Assembly (NCBI GenBank): GCA_013289475.1
Contig: JABCZW010000017.1
Coordinates: forward strand, 1-45,288
Source of the DNA: Bacteroidota bacterium
GTDB lineage: Bacteria > Bacteroidota > Bacteroidia > JABEUT01
DNA length: 45,288 nt
Direction: 5' to 3'
Both the position numbers and the translations under genes were made by a program. Below the pieces are notes generated by a model. That model saw only the letters and a program-made list of their open reading frames with translations. It was not told the origin of the DNA and made no database searches. Of this stretch, positions 8,344-15,453 are shown in pieces (within the stretch, counting starts at the first letter, position 1; the number at the start of each line of letters is the position of its first letter).

Positions 8344-8400
8344 GTTGTGTTTATTTAATTGTTATTAATCGAGCCATTCTAATTGAAGGGGAAGGGCAAC

Positions 8401-8580
8401 CTATATGGCTTGAGGATAGGTATCTGCTTTGGCACCAAACAGGGCCATTCTGATTTTAAGTTCCATCTGTGGAACGGTAATTTTTCTCGGAATCTTAATA
8501 CCCAAGTCTTTGGCTAATTGTTTCATTTCATTGAACAATTCAGGGCAGGTGGATTTTGTTAATTGTTGTGTGTGTTTCAT
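8401..8580 (-). CDS. Small element protein (59 aa)
   Basis: A 59-codon open frame starting MKHTQQLTKSTCPELF and ending YPQAI, upstream of the ParB-like gene on the same strand. The middle, KQLAKDLGIKIPRKITVPQ, is helical with a conserved-looking Lys/Pro turn. An A-rich tract (AAAAAAG) precedes the ATG. No family is recognised. It probably begins the ParB/methyltransferase transcript. It is shorter than usual gene-calling cutoffs and could be overlooked. Confidence 0.55.
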   Translation of the reverse strand: MKHTQQLTKSTCPELFNEMKQLAKDLGIKIPRKITVPQMELKIRMALFGAKADTYPQAI

Positions 8581-8748
8581 CTTTTTTAATTTAAAGGTTC
8601 TACCCTACCGAAAAAAAAGGGGTTTTGACTTTACTTGGCTTTATGATAAGCATAAAGCCATTTTGCATCTATTTGATTATCAGGACATAAAAAGGAAAAG
8701 AAATTTCCCGATATTTGATGCCGAATAGTGGTACTAAAACTCCAAAGA

Positions 8749-9855
8749 ATGGTTTTGAAGGAAACAAAGCGAGCTCTTAGAAATCTTAGAAGTAAGTACA
8801 GCGATATACTTGCCAGTGCCAAAAGAGACCTTAAACCATCTATAAATGCAGAGCCTGGCGATGAAAATTACTCAGGTATCCAGAAAGAGGATAAGTTGTT
8901 TATTTATAATGCTATCAGCACGCTTTACGAATATGTTATTGATATTCATGGAGCAATAGGATTTGATATAAAAAATGAATTTATAACTGAGAATAGAGCT
9001 TTAGCAGCTTTGAAAGAGACTAATGGATTGATTAAGTTAAATCTCGATAAGTTATCAGAAATTAAAAAGAAATATGACGGTAAACGTGTTGACCATTGGC
9101 CAATAGAATCATGCAATTCACATCATCAAGAAATATACGATGTACTATCTGAAATAATGAATTCTACTGAAGTGAAGACATTCCTTTCAGGCAATGATAA
9201 TGAGGATGGTTTAAAATCAAAATCAAAAAATGCCAGGCTAAGTAAAACCATTGCATTCCATTGGATAGGAAAGATTGGCATAGAGAAGTTGCAAGAAACT
9301 TTAGAGAATAATGGAATCATAGGAAAGGGTGTTGATCCTAAGAAATTTGAAACAGCCTTTTCTGGTGAAGAATTAGATGGTGCCCTTAAAATCCCTTGGG
9401 TATCTGTTACCCAAAAGAAAGAACCTAATAAATTAAACTTATTTTTTCTGCTTGATACTTTGACAAAAAATAAACTTATAGAAAAGACTGACCTACCCCG
9501 TAAGGGCGACTATGGTACAGATTTGTTTAATAAAATCAGGAAAATATTCGTAGATATAAATGGAAATGAAATAGAGAACTTGGGCGAATCGTTTAAAACA
9601 TTTAACCATTTTATGAATATCGAAGCGCTTAAAGAAAAAATAAGGGATGCGGCAGCCAGAGAAGTTAAAAATAGCGAGGATTTATTATTTGATAGTGACG
9701 AAGATTCTAACAAGCATAAGGTTATGATTTACGAGAAACTACGGGATGCTTTGTGTAAAGAACATAATATTTCTCGACATGCTTATGAAAAGGCCTTAAA
9801 TACTATTGAAGAGAAAAGAAAGAAATTTGAAGCAATTTTAAAAGGGTTACGTTAA
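8749..9855 (+). CDS. Unknown 368-aa protein
   Basis: The likely start is the ATG at 8749 (MVLKETKRALRNLRSKYSD); a GTG seven codons upstream is also open. The first third is helical and charged. Around residues 150-180 is AFHWIGKIGIEKLQETLENNGII. The section IPWVSVTQKKEPNKLNLFFLLDTLTKNKLIEK, followed by TDLFNKIRKIFVDINGNEIENLG, recalls the winged-helix-like module found at the end of RteC-like and other Bacteroidota element proteins, but this resemblance is weak. The carboxy end is a long Lys/Glu helix. It stands alone on the plus strand between the divergent 59-codon gene and the next unknown gene. The function is unknown. Confidence 0.6.
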   Translation: MVLKETKRALRNLRSKYSDILASAKRDLKPSINAEPGDENYSGIQKEDKLFIYNAISTLYEYVIDIHGAIGFDIKNEFITENRALAALKETNGLIKLNLDKLSEIKKKYDGKRVDHWPIESCNSHHQEIYDVLSEIMNSTEVKTFLSGNDNEDGLKSKSKNARLSKTIAFHWIGKIGIEKLQETLENNGIIGKGVDPKKFETAFSGEELDGALKIPWVSVTQKKEPNKLNLFFLLDTLTKNKLIEKTDLPRKGDYGTDLFNKIRKIFVDINGNEIENLGESFKTFNHFMNIEALKEKIRDAAAREVKNSEDLLFDSDEDSNKHKVMIYEKLRDALCKEHNISRHAYEKALNTIEEKRKKFEAILKGLR

Positions 9856-9921
9856 ATTACTTTAAACCTCAAACCATATTATTTAACACGTAAATAAATT
9901 ATCAAACTAAAACCAACAGTA

Positions 9922-10374
9922 ATGAATACAACTTTTACAGCCGCCAATATTATTTGGATTAAAAATGTAAATGACCCTAATAGTGATTCCAGTATTGTAT
10001 ATGCAGAAATGGAGCCATCAGATAATTTCGTATTGCATTTCCCTGAAAGAAACAAGAATAGCTTACTAAAACCACCGAGCAATACTGAACTTATTCTTCT
10101 TTTCCAAAATATAGATGGAGAAAAATACTTTACACATATAGTTACCCCTATTCATGATGCACTAATTAAGACAGAAAGTAGCGAGCATCCATGTGGAAGA
10201 GTTGTAAAGGTAGTTGCGAAAAAAAGGATACTTGTTTCCGACACATTACTAAATCCTAACACAGGAGGAGTTGTCATGGGTGATGTTGTTCAGATTGCAA
10301 ACTTAGAAATCATTAAAAAGGAAGGCAGTTTACATAGCATCCAAGATAATATTTGGAACAAGTTCCACGAATAG
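9922..10374 (+). CDS. Unknown 150-aa protein
   Basis: Starts MNTTFTAANIIWIKN. The composition is beta-rich and includes YFTHIVTPIHDALIKT and CGRVVKVVAKKRILVSDTLLNPNTGGVVMGDVVQIANLE; the latter looks like a small beta-barrel with a Gly-rich turn. It follows the previous gene on the same strand after 66 bp. No signal peptide or membrane segment is present. I do not recognise a family. Repeat copy B begins 12 bp after its stop codon. Confidence 0.6.
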   Translation: MNTTFTAANIIWIKNVNDPNSDSSIVYAEMEPSDNFVLHFPERNKNSLLKPPSNTELILLFQNIDGEKYFTHIVTPIHDALIKTESSEHPCGRVVKVVAKKRILVSDTLLNPNTGGVVMGDVVQIANLEIIKKEGSLHSIQDNIWNKFHE

Positions 10375-10386
10375 TATTCAATTCCA

Positions 10387-10462
10387 ATTCAAGCATACAC
10401 CAAATACATTATACAATGTTTTACAAAAGGGCATTTAACCTTAGATAATATTATCGAAAGTT
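10387..10462 (+). repeat. 76-bp palindrome-containing repeat, copy B
   Basis: Aligned to copy C without gaps: the right 54 bases agree at all but seven or eight positions, the left 22 only weakly. The central palindrome GATAATATTATC is at 10444-10455. It lies between the 3' ends of two convergent genes, so a role as promoter of a neighbour is unlikely here. It marks the border between the core genes and the nucleotidyltransferase cargo. Confidence 0.85.
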
Positions 10463-10479
10463 GTCCAAATGTTATCCGG

Positions 10480-10785
10480 TTAAAATCCTCTGTGTTTATG
10501 TTTTTGTAAGTAAGCCTCTATCCAGTCATGCTCATAGTATATTTTCTTCCCTATCTTAATATAACCTAACCCATTGGCTCTCCACTCAGAAGCCGTTGTC
10601 CTTGAAATATGATATTGCATCATGAGGTCTGCATTGTCAATCATTGCAGTCCTGTTCGGCGGCAATTTTGCGAGCATATTTTTCAATGAGGCAATTTCGC
10701 TGCGAAGTTGCTTTACCTGCTTAACGGCAGGACATATAAATATTCCCTGCTCATCAGCTATTTTATCTACTTTATTATTTTGCAT
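10480..10785 (-). CDS. HTH DNA-binding protein (HTH_17-like)
   Basis: A 101-residue protein with an amino-terminal coiled-coil-like stretch (VKQVKQLRSEIASLKNML) and a carboxy-terminal helix-turn-helix: LMMQYHISRTTASEWRANGL, then IKIGKKIYYEHDWIEAYLQKH. This is the excisionase-like HTH_17 type common in Bacteroidota elements, and is distinct from the copy next to the integrase. It stands alone beside the nucleotidyltransferase operon. A regulatory or excision-directing role is likely but unproven. Confidence 0.75.
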   Translation of the reverse strand: MQNNKVDKIADEQGIFICPAVKQVKQLRSEIASLKNMLAKLPPNRTAMIDNADLMMQYHISRTTASEWRANGLGYIKIGKKIYYEHDWIEAYLQKHKHRGF

Positions 10786-10823
10786 TTTTCAGCATAATTA
10801 GTGTAAAAAAAGCTACATTTGAA

Positions 10824-11075
10824 ATGCAACTTTTAAGAATCATGCTTACTAAAGAATTTAATGCTTTAACACTTGCTGAAAGAAGCAAGATTGTATTTGG
10901 ACAGGGAAAACTAATTGGTATTTCCCAAGAGCATACGGTACAGAAAGGTTTTTTCTACAAACTTAATGACCTAAAGATAGATGTCATTTACGATAAAGTT
11001 CGCAACCAATTGCTTGATATTATTGCCTGGGAAACAAGTAGTGATAGGGTCGCATTCCTGAAAATGCCAGTATAA
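10824..11075 (+). CDS. Small unknown protein
   Basis: An 83-residue frame; the second ATG at 10842 (MLTKEFNALTLAERSK) may be the true start. The remainder, IVFGQGKLIGISQEHTVQKGFFYKLNDLKIDVIYDKVRNQLLDIIAWE, looks like a small alpha/beta protein. It is divergent from the HTH gene across 38 bp. Similar short single-domain proteins occur in Bacteroidota genomes, but I cannot name the family. Its stop is followed by a C-run and then the convergent end of the nucleotidyltransferase operon. Confidence 0.5.
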   Translation: MQLLRIMLTKEFNALTLAERSKIVFGQGKLIGISQEHTVQKGFFYKLNDLKIDVIYDKVRNQLLDIIAWETSSDRVAFLKMPV

Positions 11076-11124
11076 TTCTGCCCCCCCTACCTGCGAAACA
11101 ATAAGCACAACAAAATATCTTATT

Positions 11125-11928
11125 CTAAAGCGGCAATATATGACTCAACCAAGTATTAGCTTGGTCAATGTTATTATTATAAAGTGCTTGAACTACCCTA
11201 TTTGCATTCTCTTTCAAAGCTATAACTTTCTGACTGGCATTCGTTGAATCGCGATAGGTTGAAATACCCCTTATAAAACTAAAGAAATATTCTTCAAGAG
11301 TTGAAGAAAAATAACCATCATTCACTATTTCCTTCTCCAATGTAAATGATTCAATAGGATAGCCCACCTTTGCATTCCAGGCCTTCATTAACCTAATAAG
11401 AGGTTTGATCTGATTATAATTATTCTGGTTCTTCTGCGTTAAAGATGTATTGAACCCATGAGGATCAGTTTCCATCCAGTCCCTATCCGATTCAGGAATA
11501 TAAGTTACTACCGATGAAGAAAAAACATAGCCTGCTCTTTGGTATGCAGGAACTAAATCATATTTAATATGATCTAATTCAAGAACTAATGTAGGCAGGG
11601 ATTTATAAAATATGGAATTGCCATAGTAATCTTCAGAAAATTCCACCAAATAATTCCGATATGTGGATGGATTAACATCTATATTTTCATGGTCAAAAAC
11701 AACCATTAAATCAACATCAGAATTATCGTCGTAATAACGCGGCAATATCGTATCTCGTTTATACGAGCCAAATTCTATTACGTCTATTACTTCCTCTTCA
11801 AAATATGATTTTAGTCTTTTTTTTAATGTATTGACTGATGCAACTATTTTATTTGCCTCATTTGTACCTGCACTTATATAATACTCTCGACTAAGAGTAA
11901 CAAGCTGGTTATTAATAGACATTGACAT
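11125..11928 (-). CDS. OAS/SMODS-like nucleotidyltransferase (active-site intact)
   Basis: 267 residues. The Pol-beta-type signature is GSYKRDT (G54, S55) followed by DNSDVDLMV (D71, D73); the third catalytic acid is D124 in HIKYDLVPAYQ. WMETDPHGF (from W151) and the helical PLIRLMKAWNAKVGYPIESF section are typical of the OAS/CD-NTase substrate-binding half. Enzymes of this class make cyclic or linear oligonucleotide signals, and in CBASS these activate an effector on infection. It is the last gene of the five-gene operon, 27 bp after the second nucleotidyltransferase. The product nucleotide cannot be predicted. Of the three nucleotidyltransferases here it has the most standard active site. 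Confidence 0.85.
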   Translation of the reverse strand: MSMSINNQLVTLSREYYISAGTNEANKIVASVNTLKKRLKSYFEEEVIDVIEFGSYKRDTILPRYYDDNSDVDLMVVFDHENIDVNPSTYRNYLVEFSEDYYGNSIFYKSLPTLVLELDHIKYDLVPAYQRAGYVFSSSVVTYIPESDRDWMETDPHGFNTSLTQKNQNNYNQIKPLIRLMKAWNAKVGYPIESFTLEKEIVNDGYFSSTLEEYFFSFIRGISTYRDSTNASQKVIALKENANRVVQALYNNNIDQANTWLSHILPL

Positions 11929-11955
11929 ATTTCTCTGATTTAATATAATATTAAT

Positions 11956-12735
11956 TTACGGAAATGGAAGGAATAAGTTTAACTCATGTTCAAGGTATTC
12001 TGATAACTGTTCTTTCTCCAAAGCAAGTAACCTTCTCCTGTTTTCATATAAATTAGTAACAAGCCCGCCTAATTCGTTTTCAAACCCCTTATTATTTAAA
12101 TCACTGATGACTTCATACACATATTCTTTTAAAACTGAACAATAAGAATATGAATGGGTGATAATAAAATCTTCGAGATAATAGGAATCGAATGGCCTTC
12201 CATTAAGATAGTTCCAATATTTCAGTATTCGAATAGTTGGAAGAATCATATTACCATTATTTGAGTTCTTAGTTAGTACGTTTTTTTTGAATACTGTTGG
12301 TGAAGTTTTAATCCATTTTAATTCTTTGCCACGTGGCGCAGGTATTTTTACCGTATCACCTGAATACTGGTAAGCCGGTATAATTTCAAATTTCACATGC
12401 TCCAATGGTACAACAACCGAAGGATGGTCAGAATAAACTTCCGTTCTCGGGTAAATTTTCTTATCACATAATTTACGAATTTGATTAAGATAAGTATCAG
12501 GTTGGTATTCATCATTTTTGAAAATGACCAGAATGTCTACATCAGAATTCTCATCCTCTGATATAAATGTACCCCTGTCAAATGAACCAAATACAGTAAC
12601 AATGTGAAGCTTGTCTTGAAACAATCCCCATATTTCCTTCTTTAAATACTCTATAGAGTTTTCAATTTTGCCCTTTAAATTGCTATCAATCTCAAGTGCT
12701 TTGGAAAGTCTTGTAAGGTAAGAATCTACATCCAT
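11956..12735 (-). CDS. OAS/SMODS-like nucleotidyltransferase (third acid Glu)
   Basis: 259 residues, clearly homologous to the gene downstream. GSFDRGT is at residues 50-56, SDVDILV gives D65 and D67, and the third acid is E117 in HVKFEIIPAYQ. WIKTSPTVF and LPTIRILKYWNYLNGRPFDSYYLEDFI match the carboxy-terminal helical half. All three metal-binding positions are acidic, so it is probably active. It lies between the SLATT gene (12-bp gap) and the last nucleotidyltransferase. Why two apparently active copies are kept is not clear: separate products, heteromers, or different triggers are possible. Confidence 0.85.
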   Translation of the reverse strand: MDVDSYLTRLSKALEIDSNLKGKIENSIEYLKKEIWGLFQDKLHIVTVFGSFDRGTFISEDENSDVDILVIFKNDEYQPDTYLNQIRKLCDKKIYPRTEVYSDHPSVVVPLEHVKFEIIPAYQYSGDTVKIPAPRGKELKWIKTSPTVFKKNVLTKNSNNGNMILPTIRILKYWNYLNGRPFDSYYLEDFIITHSYSYCSVLKEYVYEVISDLNNKGFENELGGLVTNLYENRRRLLALEKEQLSEYLEHELNLFLPFP

Positions 12736-12747
12736 TATCAGTAATAA

Positions 12748-13269
12748 TTATAGGCCTAATTCCTTTGTAGTATATTCTTCTTCACCATTTTCAATACCGC
12801 GTTTTGCTCTTTGATAATCATCATCCGAAGTGGGATACTGCTCGGCTTCCTTATTAATTTCATCTATTTCATTAGCAATTAATTCCATTTGCTTAACTAT
12901 ATCCGTACCCGAAGTATGCCCATCGCTAATGTACCCTTGAAGCCTATCGGTCTTTTTCATAACAGCTAAATAACGGTTACCAATCCTTCTATGCCCTTCA
13001 ACTTTTTTGTTGAAATTGAAATAGGTCTGAAAACCACTTAAAAATGCCGCAATGAAAGCAAGAAATATCGGAACAATTTTCACCCAATCCTTTGCCCCAT
13101 CTGTAAGTACAAAAAACAAAACTGTACCCGTTAGTATGTTAATTATTATTAAAGGTACACCAATCCAATAATGATATGTTTCTTTCCTATCTGCCGCATT
13201 AAAGTGCTTCTTCTTACCATATAAGCAGTCAACTTTTATCTTCTTTATATTGTCTTCGGTTGTCGCCAT
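12748..13269 (-). CDS. SLATT-domain two-TM effector
   Basis: 173 residues. KKHFNAADRKETYHYWIGVP leads into two membrane segments at about residues 34-56 and 62-86, then a cytoplasmic tail with EGHRRIGNRYLAVMKKTDRLQGYI and acidic helices. This is the layout of SLATT domains (SMODS- and SLOG-associating two-TM effectors), which are predicted to form membrane pores or disrupt the membrane when activated by a nucleotide signal. The gene starts 1 bp after the stop of the degenerate nucleotidyltransferase and precedes two more nucleotidyltransferases, which supports an effector role. It is the only recognisable effector for three nucleotidyltransferases. Confidence 0.82.
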   Translation of the reverse strand: MATTEDNIKKIKVDCLYGKKKHFNAADRKETYHYWIGVPLIIINILTGTVLFFVLTDGAKDWVKIVPIFLAFIAAFLSGFQTYFNFNKKVEGHRRIGNRYLAVMKKTDRLQGYISDGHTSGTDIVKQMELIANEIDEINKEAEQYPTSDDDYQRAKRGIENGEEEYTTKELGL

Positions 13270-13270
13270 A

Positions 13271-14044
13271 TTATTTTTTATTAATGAACATTGCCCACTC
13301 TGATTTCAGGTAATCACCAGTAGACATTAGCATCATAGAATGTATTTTAGAAGCCTCTGCTTGAAATCCGTTATTACTCATATAAGTCCAAAGCCAGTCA
13401 GGCAAATCTGTTAGCGTACTGCTAACCGAAAACGGAGATAAAAATAAATTACACACTTTTCTCTCTATCTCATAATTCTTAATTCCTTTCTTATAATTGA
13501 AATTCCACAACTTCAATATTTTAATAAGGTCTATAAACTTCGGGTTCTTTTGCCTAAGCCTAATTATTAAGTTTTCCAGCTCTCCAAAATTTATGGATTT
13601 CCAATACTGTAAATAATTATCAGGAATACTCAAATTACCTACGGAGTCTTCTTTATATGGGGTTATATTAATAGGAATTTTCTCGAAGTCAACTAAAAGA
13701 GAAGGCTTATCTTGCTTAACAGTTGTATTTGGATAGCATTCCATCAGACGTGCTTTTAGTTTTGCCAATGCAACCTGTGAATACCCACTACCTGAATATC
13801 GAAAATATACATCAACATCGCTAACTCCTTTTACCATAGTAGCTCTTTTATAAGAGCCACCTAAAAATGGTGCGCCAAAGTCAGGCTCCTTATTAATAAT
13901 TGATTTTAAATTGCTTAATGTAGCAGCAATATTATTCAATTCATTTTGAGAATATGAAATCTGCTCAGCTTTGTCTTTAATTAACTTAGTAAACATCCTC
14001 CATGTTTTTATAATTAATATAAAAATAAGCAATTTCCACGTCAT
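13271..14044 (-). CDS. Nucleotidyltransferase-like protein, third catalytic acid missing
   Basis: 257 residues from the ATG at 14044, which overlaps the upstream stop as ATGA. An ATG at 13996 (MFTKLIKDKAEQ) would remove a hydrophobic leader KLLIFILII and is an alternative. The motif GGSYKRAT (G63, S64) and SDVDVYF (D76, D78) are present. However, the position aligned with D124 and E117 of its two paralogues is N126, in KIPINITPYK. In Pol-beta-fold transferases this acid holds the catalytic metal, so the enzyme may be inactive, or may act as a scaffold or regulator. The carboxy half retains LIKILKLWNFNYKKGIKNYEIE. First nucleotidyltransferase of the operon, translationally coupled to the recombinase. 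Confidence 0.8.
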   Translation of the reverse strand: MTWKLLIFILIIKTWRMFTKLIKDKAEQISYSQNELNNIAATLSNLKSIINKEPDFGAPFLGGSYKRATMVKGVSDVDVYFRYSGSGYSQVALAKLKARLMECYPNTTVKQDKPSLLVDFEKIPINITPYKEDSVGNLSIPDNYLQYWKSINFGELENLIIRLRQKNPKFIDLIKILKLWNFNYKKGIKNYEIERKVCNLFLSPFSVSSTLTDLPDWLWTYMSNNGFQAEASKIHSMMLMSTGDYLKSEWAMFINKK

Positions 14045-14628
14045 AGTTTCAAATATACATCTGCAATAACCTTATCGGTTATGCCTATGTACCTTTTAGT
14101 TACGGCAAGGCTACTGTGTGAAAATATCTCACTCAGGTACACCAACGCCCGCTCGCTTTTGTTATCGCTTTCCCACACCCGCTTACCAAAGGTCTTTCGT
14201 AAAGTATGGGTAGATGGATTCTGTAATTTAATACTATAGTCCCGCGTTATATCTTGCAGCAATAGGTTAATAAACTGCCTTGATAATTTATTGCCATGCT
14301 TGTTGCAGAAGATATATCTCTGCGGATTGAATATACCTTTCTGTGTTAAAGTATCAGCTCCGTACTTTATTGCTTCCTTCACAAATCGGTTGATGGTAAT
14401 TTTACGTTGTTTACCAGTCTTGCTCTCCGTAATATAAAACTCATCCTTTTCCAGTATATCTTCCCATTTTAGGCTTAGCAAATCGCCTATCCTCAAACCA
14501 AAATAACAGCCGGTTGCGATTAATAAATACTCCCGTAATTTACCATCATTCTTAAGCCGTGCTAATAATCCCATCATGGTGTTCCACTCCATGCCACTAC
14601 ATGTGGTTTTTGTCCCTTTAGTGCTCAT
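14041..14628 (-). CDS. Short tyrosine recombinase (FimB-sized, catalytic domain only)
   Basis: 195 residues, the size of FimB/FimE-type invertases and far below a typical 400-residue integrase. The catalytic set is complete: R46 (FGLRIGDL), K70 (SKTGKQRK), H141 and R144 (HTLRKTFG), H171 (FSHSSL) and Y180 (KRYIGI). The Arm and SAM-like core-binding domains are missing. Its stop overlaps the start of the first nucleotidyltransferase (ATGA), so it is the leading gene of the nucleotidyltransferase/SLATT operon. Possible roles: inverting or excising a nearby segment, thereby switching the operon, or moving the cargo cassette. Several inverted AAGTGAAA repeats lie just upstream. Confidence 0.85.
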   Translation of the reverse strand: MSTKGTKTTCSGMEWNTMMGLLARLKNDGKLREYLLIATGCYFGLRIGDLLSLKWEDILEKDEFYITESKTGKQRKITINRFVKEAIKYGADTLTQKGIFNPQRYIFCNKHGNKLSRQFINLLLQDITRDYSIKLQNPSTHTLRKTFGKRVWESDNKSERALVYLSEIFSHSSLAVTKRYIGITDKVIADVYLKL

Positions 14629-14690
14629 ATCAGTTATTATTGGTTCTGCCTTGAATATAGCCTTTCCCGGGCCTGCTTACACTAACTATA

Positions 14691-14807
14691 AAAAGTGAAA
14701 GTAACTTCCCGTTTTTCTCTCATTGATTTCCAGTGCATTAAGTGAAAAGCAGTGTTTTCACTACCGTTATTGCTTTCACTTTTAGCATTCTTATACATAA
14801 GTGAAAG
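14691..14807. promoter_or_regulatory. Cluster of inverted AAGTGAAA repeats
   Basis: The intergenic region between the divergent recombinase operon and the 14846 gene holds five copies of AAGTGAAA or its complement: 14693 (+), 14740 (+), 14755 (-), 14774 (-) and 14799 (+). They form nested inverted pairs: AAAAGTGAAAG (14691-14701) with CTTTCACTTTT (14773-14783), AGTGAAAA/TTTTCACT (14741-14762), and CTTTCACTT/AAGTGAAAG (14773-14807). Operator clusters and recombinase crossover sites both look like this. Their location upstream of a FimB-sized recombinase makes either plausible. Confidence 0.6.
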
Positions 14808-14810
14808 AGC

Positions 14811-14838
14811 CTGCCGGTTCAGGAATATATAAAGTAAA
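14811..14838 (+). promoter_or_regulatory. GATATATAAAGTAAA-type start-proximal motif
   Basis: A segment ending ATATATAAAGTAAA lies 7-20 bp before the ATG at 14846. Similar blocks precede the ATGs at 17798 (17763-17783, CTGGCCGATATATAAA) and 38052 (38021-38036, CTGGACAGATATATAA). Sharing between two different elements suggests a common promoter or an A-rich translation signal. Confidence 0.45.
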
Positions 14839-14845
14839 CACTACT

Positions 14846-15196
14846 ATGAATAAATTTCCACGTTATAAAGATTATAATTCTGCTGCGGAAAATGAAGAAG
14901 ATGCAGATAAGCCCAAATGGACACAAAAGGTGACCTTCCCGCTAAAACCTGATGTATACAACTATATGAAAAGCAAAGAAACATCCTCTGGAACCGCTCA
15001 ACCAGATGAAGAAGATGTTTCGGGGGCGGGGAAGCACAAAGAAGTCCAAGCAACAATTAATTTCAGCCATGAACAGGCAATGTATATGTTTTATCTCGCA
15101 ATAGGCTCATTCGGCATTAGCCCTTCTCAGTTCAAGAAATTTGCTGATGACATAGAGGCCGGTAATATTGAGGAGCCGGTATATAGCACAAAATAA
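14846..15196 (+). CDS. Small element protein, MNKFPRYK family
   Basis: I choose the ATG at 14846, giving 116 residues beginning MNKFPRYKDYNSAAENEED. It aligns with the start of the 38052 protein of element 2: (M-K-PR), an acidic stretch, then W(T/Q)QK(V/I)T(F/L)PL-P--Y-Y. The carboxy part, QAMYMFYLAIGSFGISPSQFKKFADDI, is a helical bundle different from the element 2 homologue. The next gene begins with a similar MNKHLHYKEYNPALEE. No catalytic motif is visible. Its presence in both tandem elements points to a role in element biology rather than cargo. Confidence 0.65.
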   Translation: MNKFPRYKDYNSAAENEEDADKPKWTQKVTFPLKPDVYNYMKSKETSSGTAQPDEEDVSGAGKHKEVQATINFSHEQAMYMFYLAIGSFGISPSQFKKFADDIEAGNIEEPVYSTK

Positions 15197-15207
15197 ACAT
15201 CACTATT

Positions 15208-15393
15208 ATGAATAAGCATCTGCATTATAAAGAATATAATCCTGCTTTGGAAGAGAAGGAAAGTAAAAACAACACTGTTGAAAGTGATCATTTTCGTAAG
15301 ATGTACTTATTACTCTGCATTATGGATACTTTTCAAATCAATGAAGTGGAGTTTTTCAACTACCTGAGTGACCCGAATAACAGAATAACCTAA
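15208..15393 (+). CDS. Small element protein, related to its upstream neighbour
   Basis: 61 residues, MNKHLHYKEYNPALEEKESK, then a helical part FRKMYLLLCIMDTFQINEVEFFNYLSD. The first 16 residues resemble those of the gene 11 bp upstream, and both are preceded by an AACA-TACTA-like leader, so the pair looks like a diverged duplication in one operon. The carboxy helix (IMDTFQINEVEFFNYL) parallels the GISPSQFKKFADD helix of the neighbour. No function is known. Confidence 0.6.
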   Translation: MNKHLHYKEYNPALEEKESKNNTVESDHFRKMYLLLCIMDTFQINEVEFFNYLSDPNNRIT

Positions 15394-15453
15394 CTGTTTC
15401 CAGCATTTGAGCAATGGCGAAATATGAGACAGGGACAAGTATGGCGAATACTA

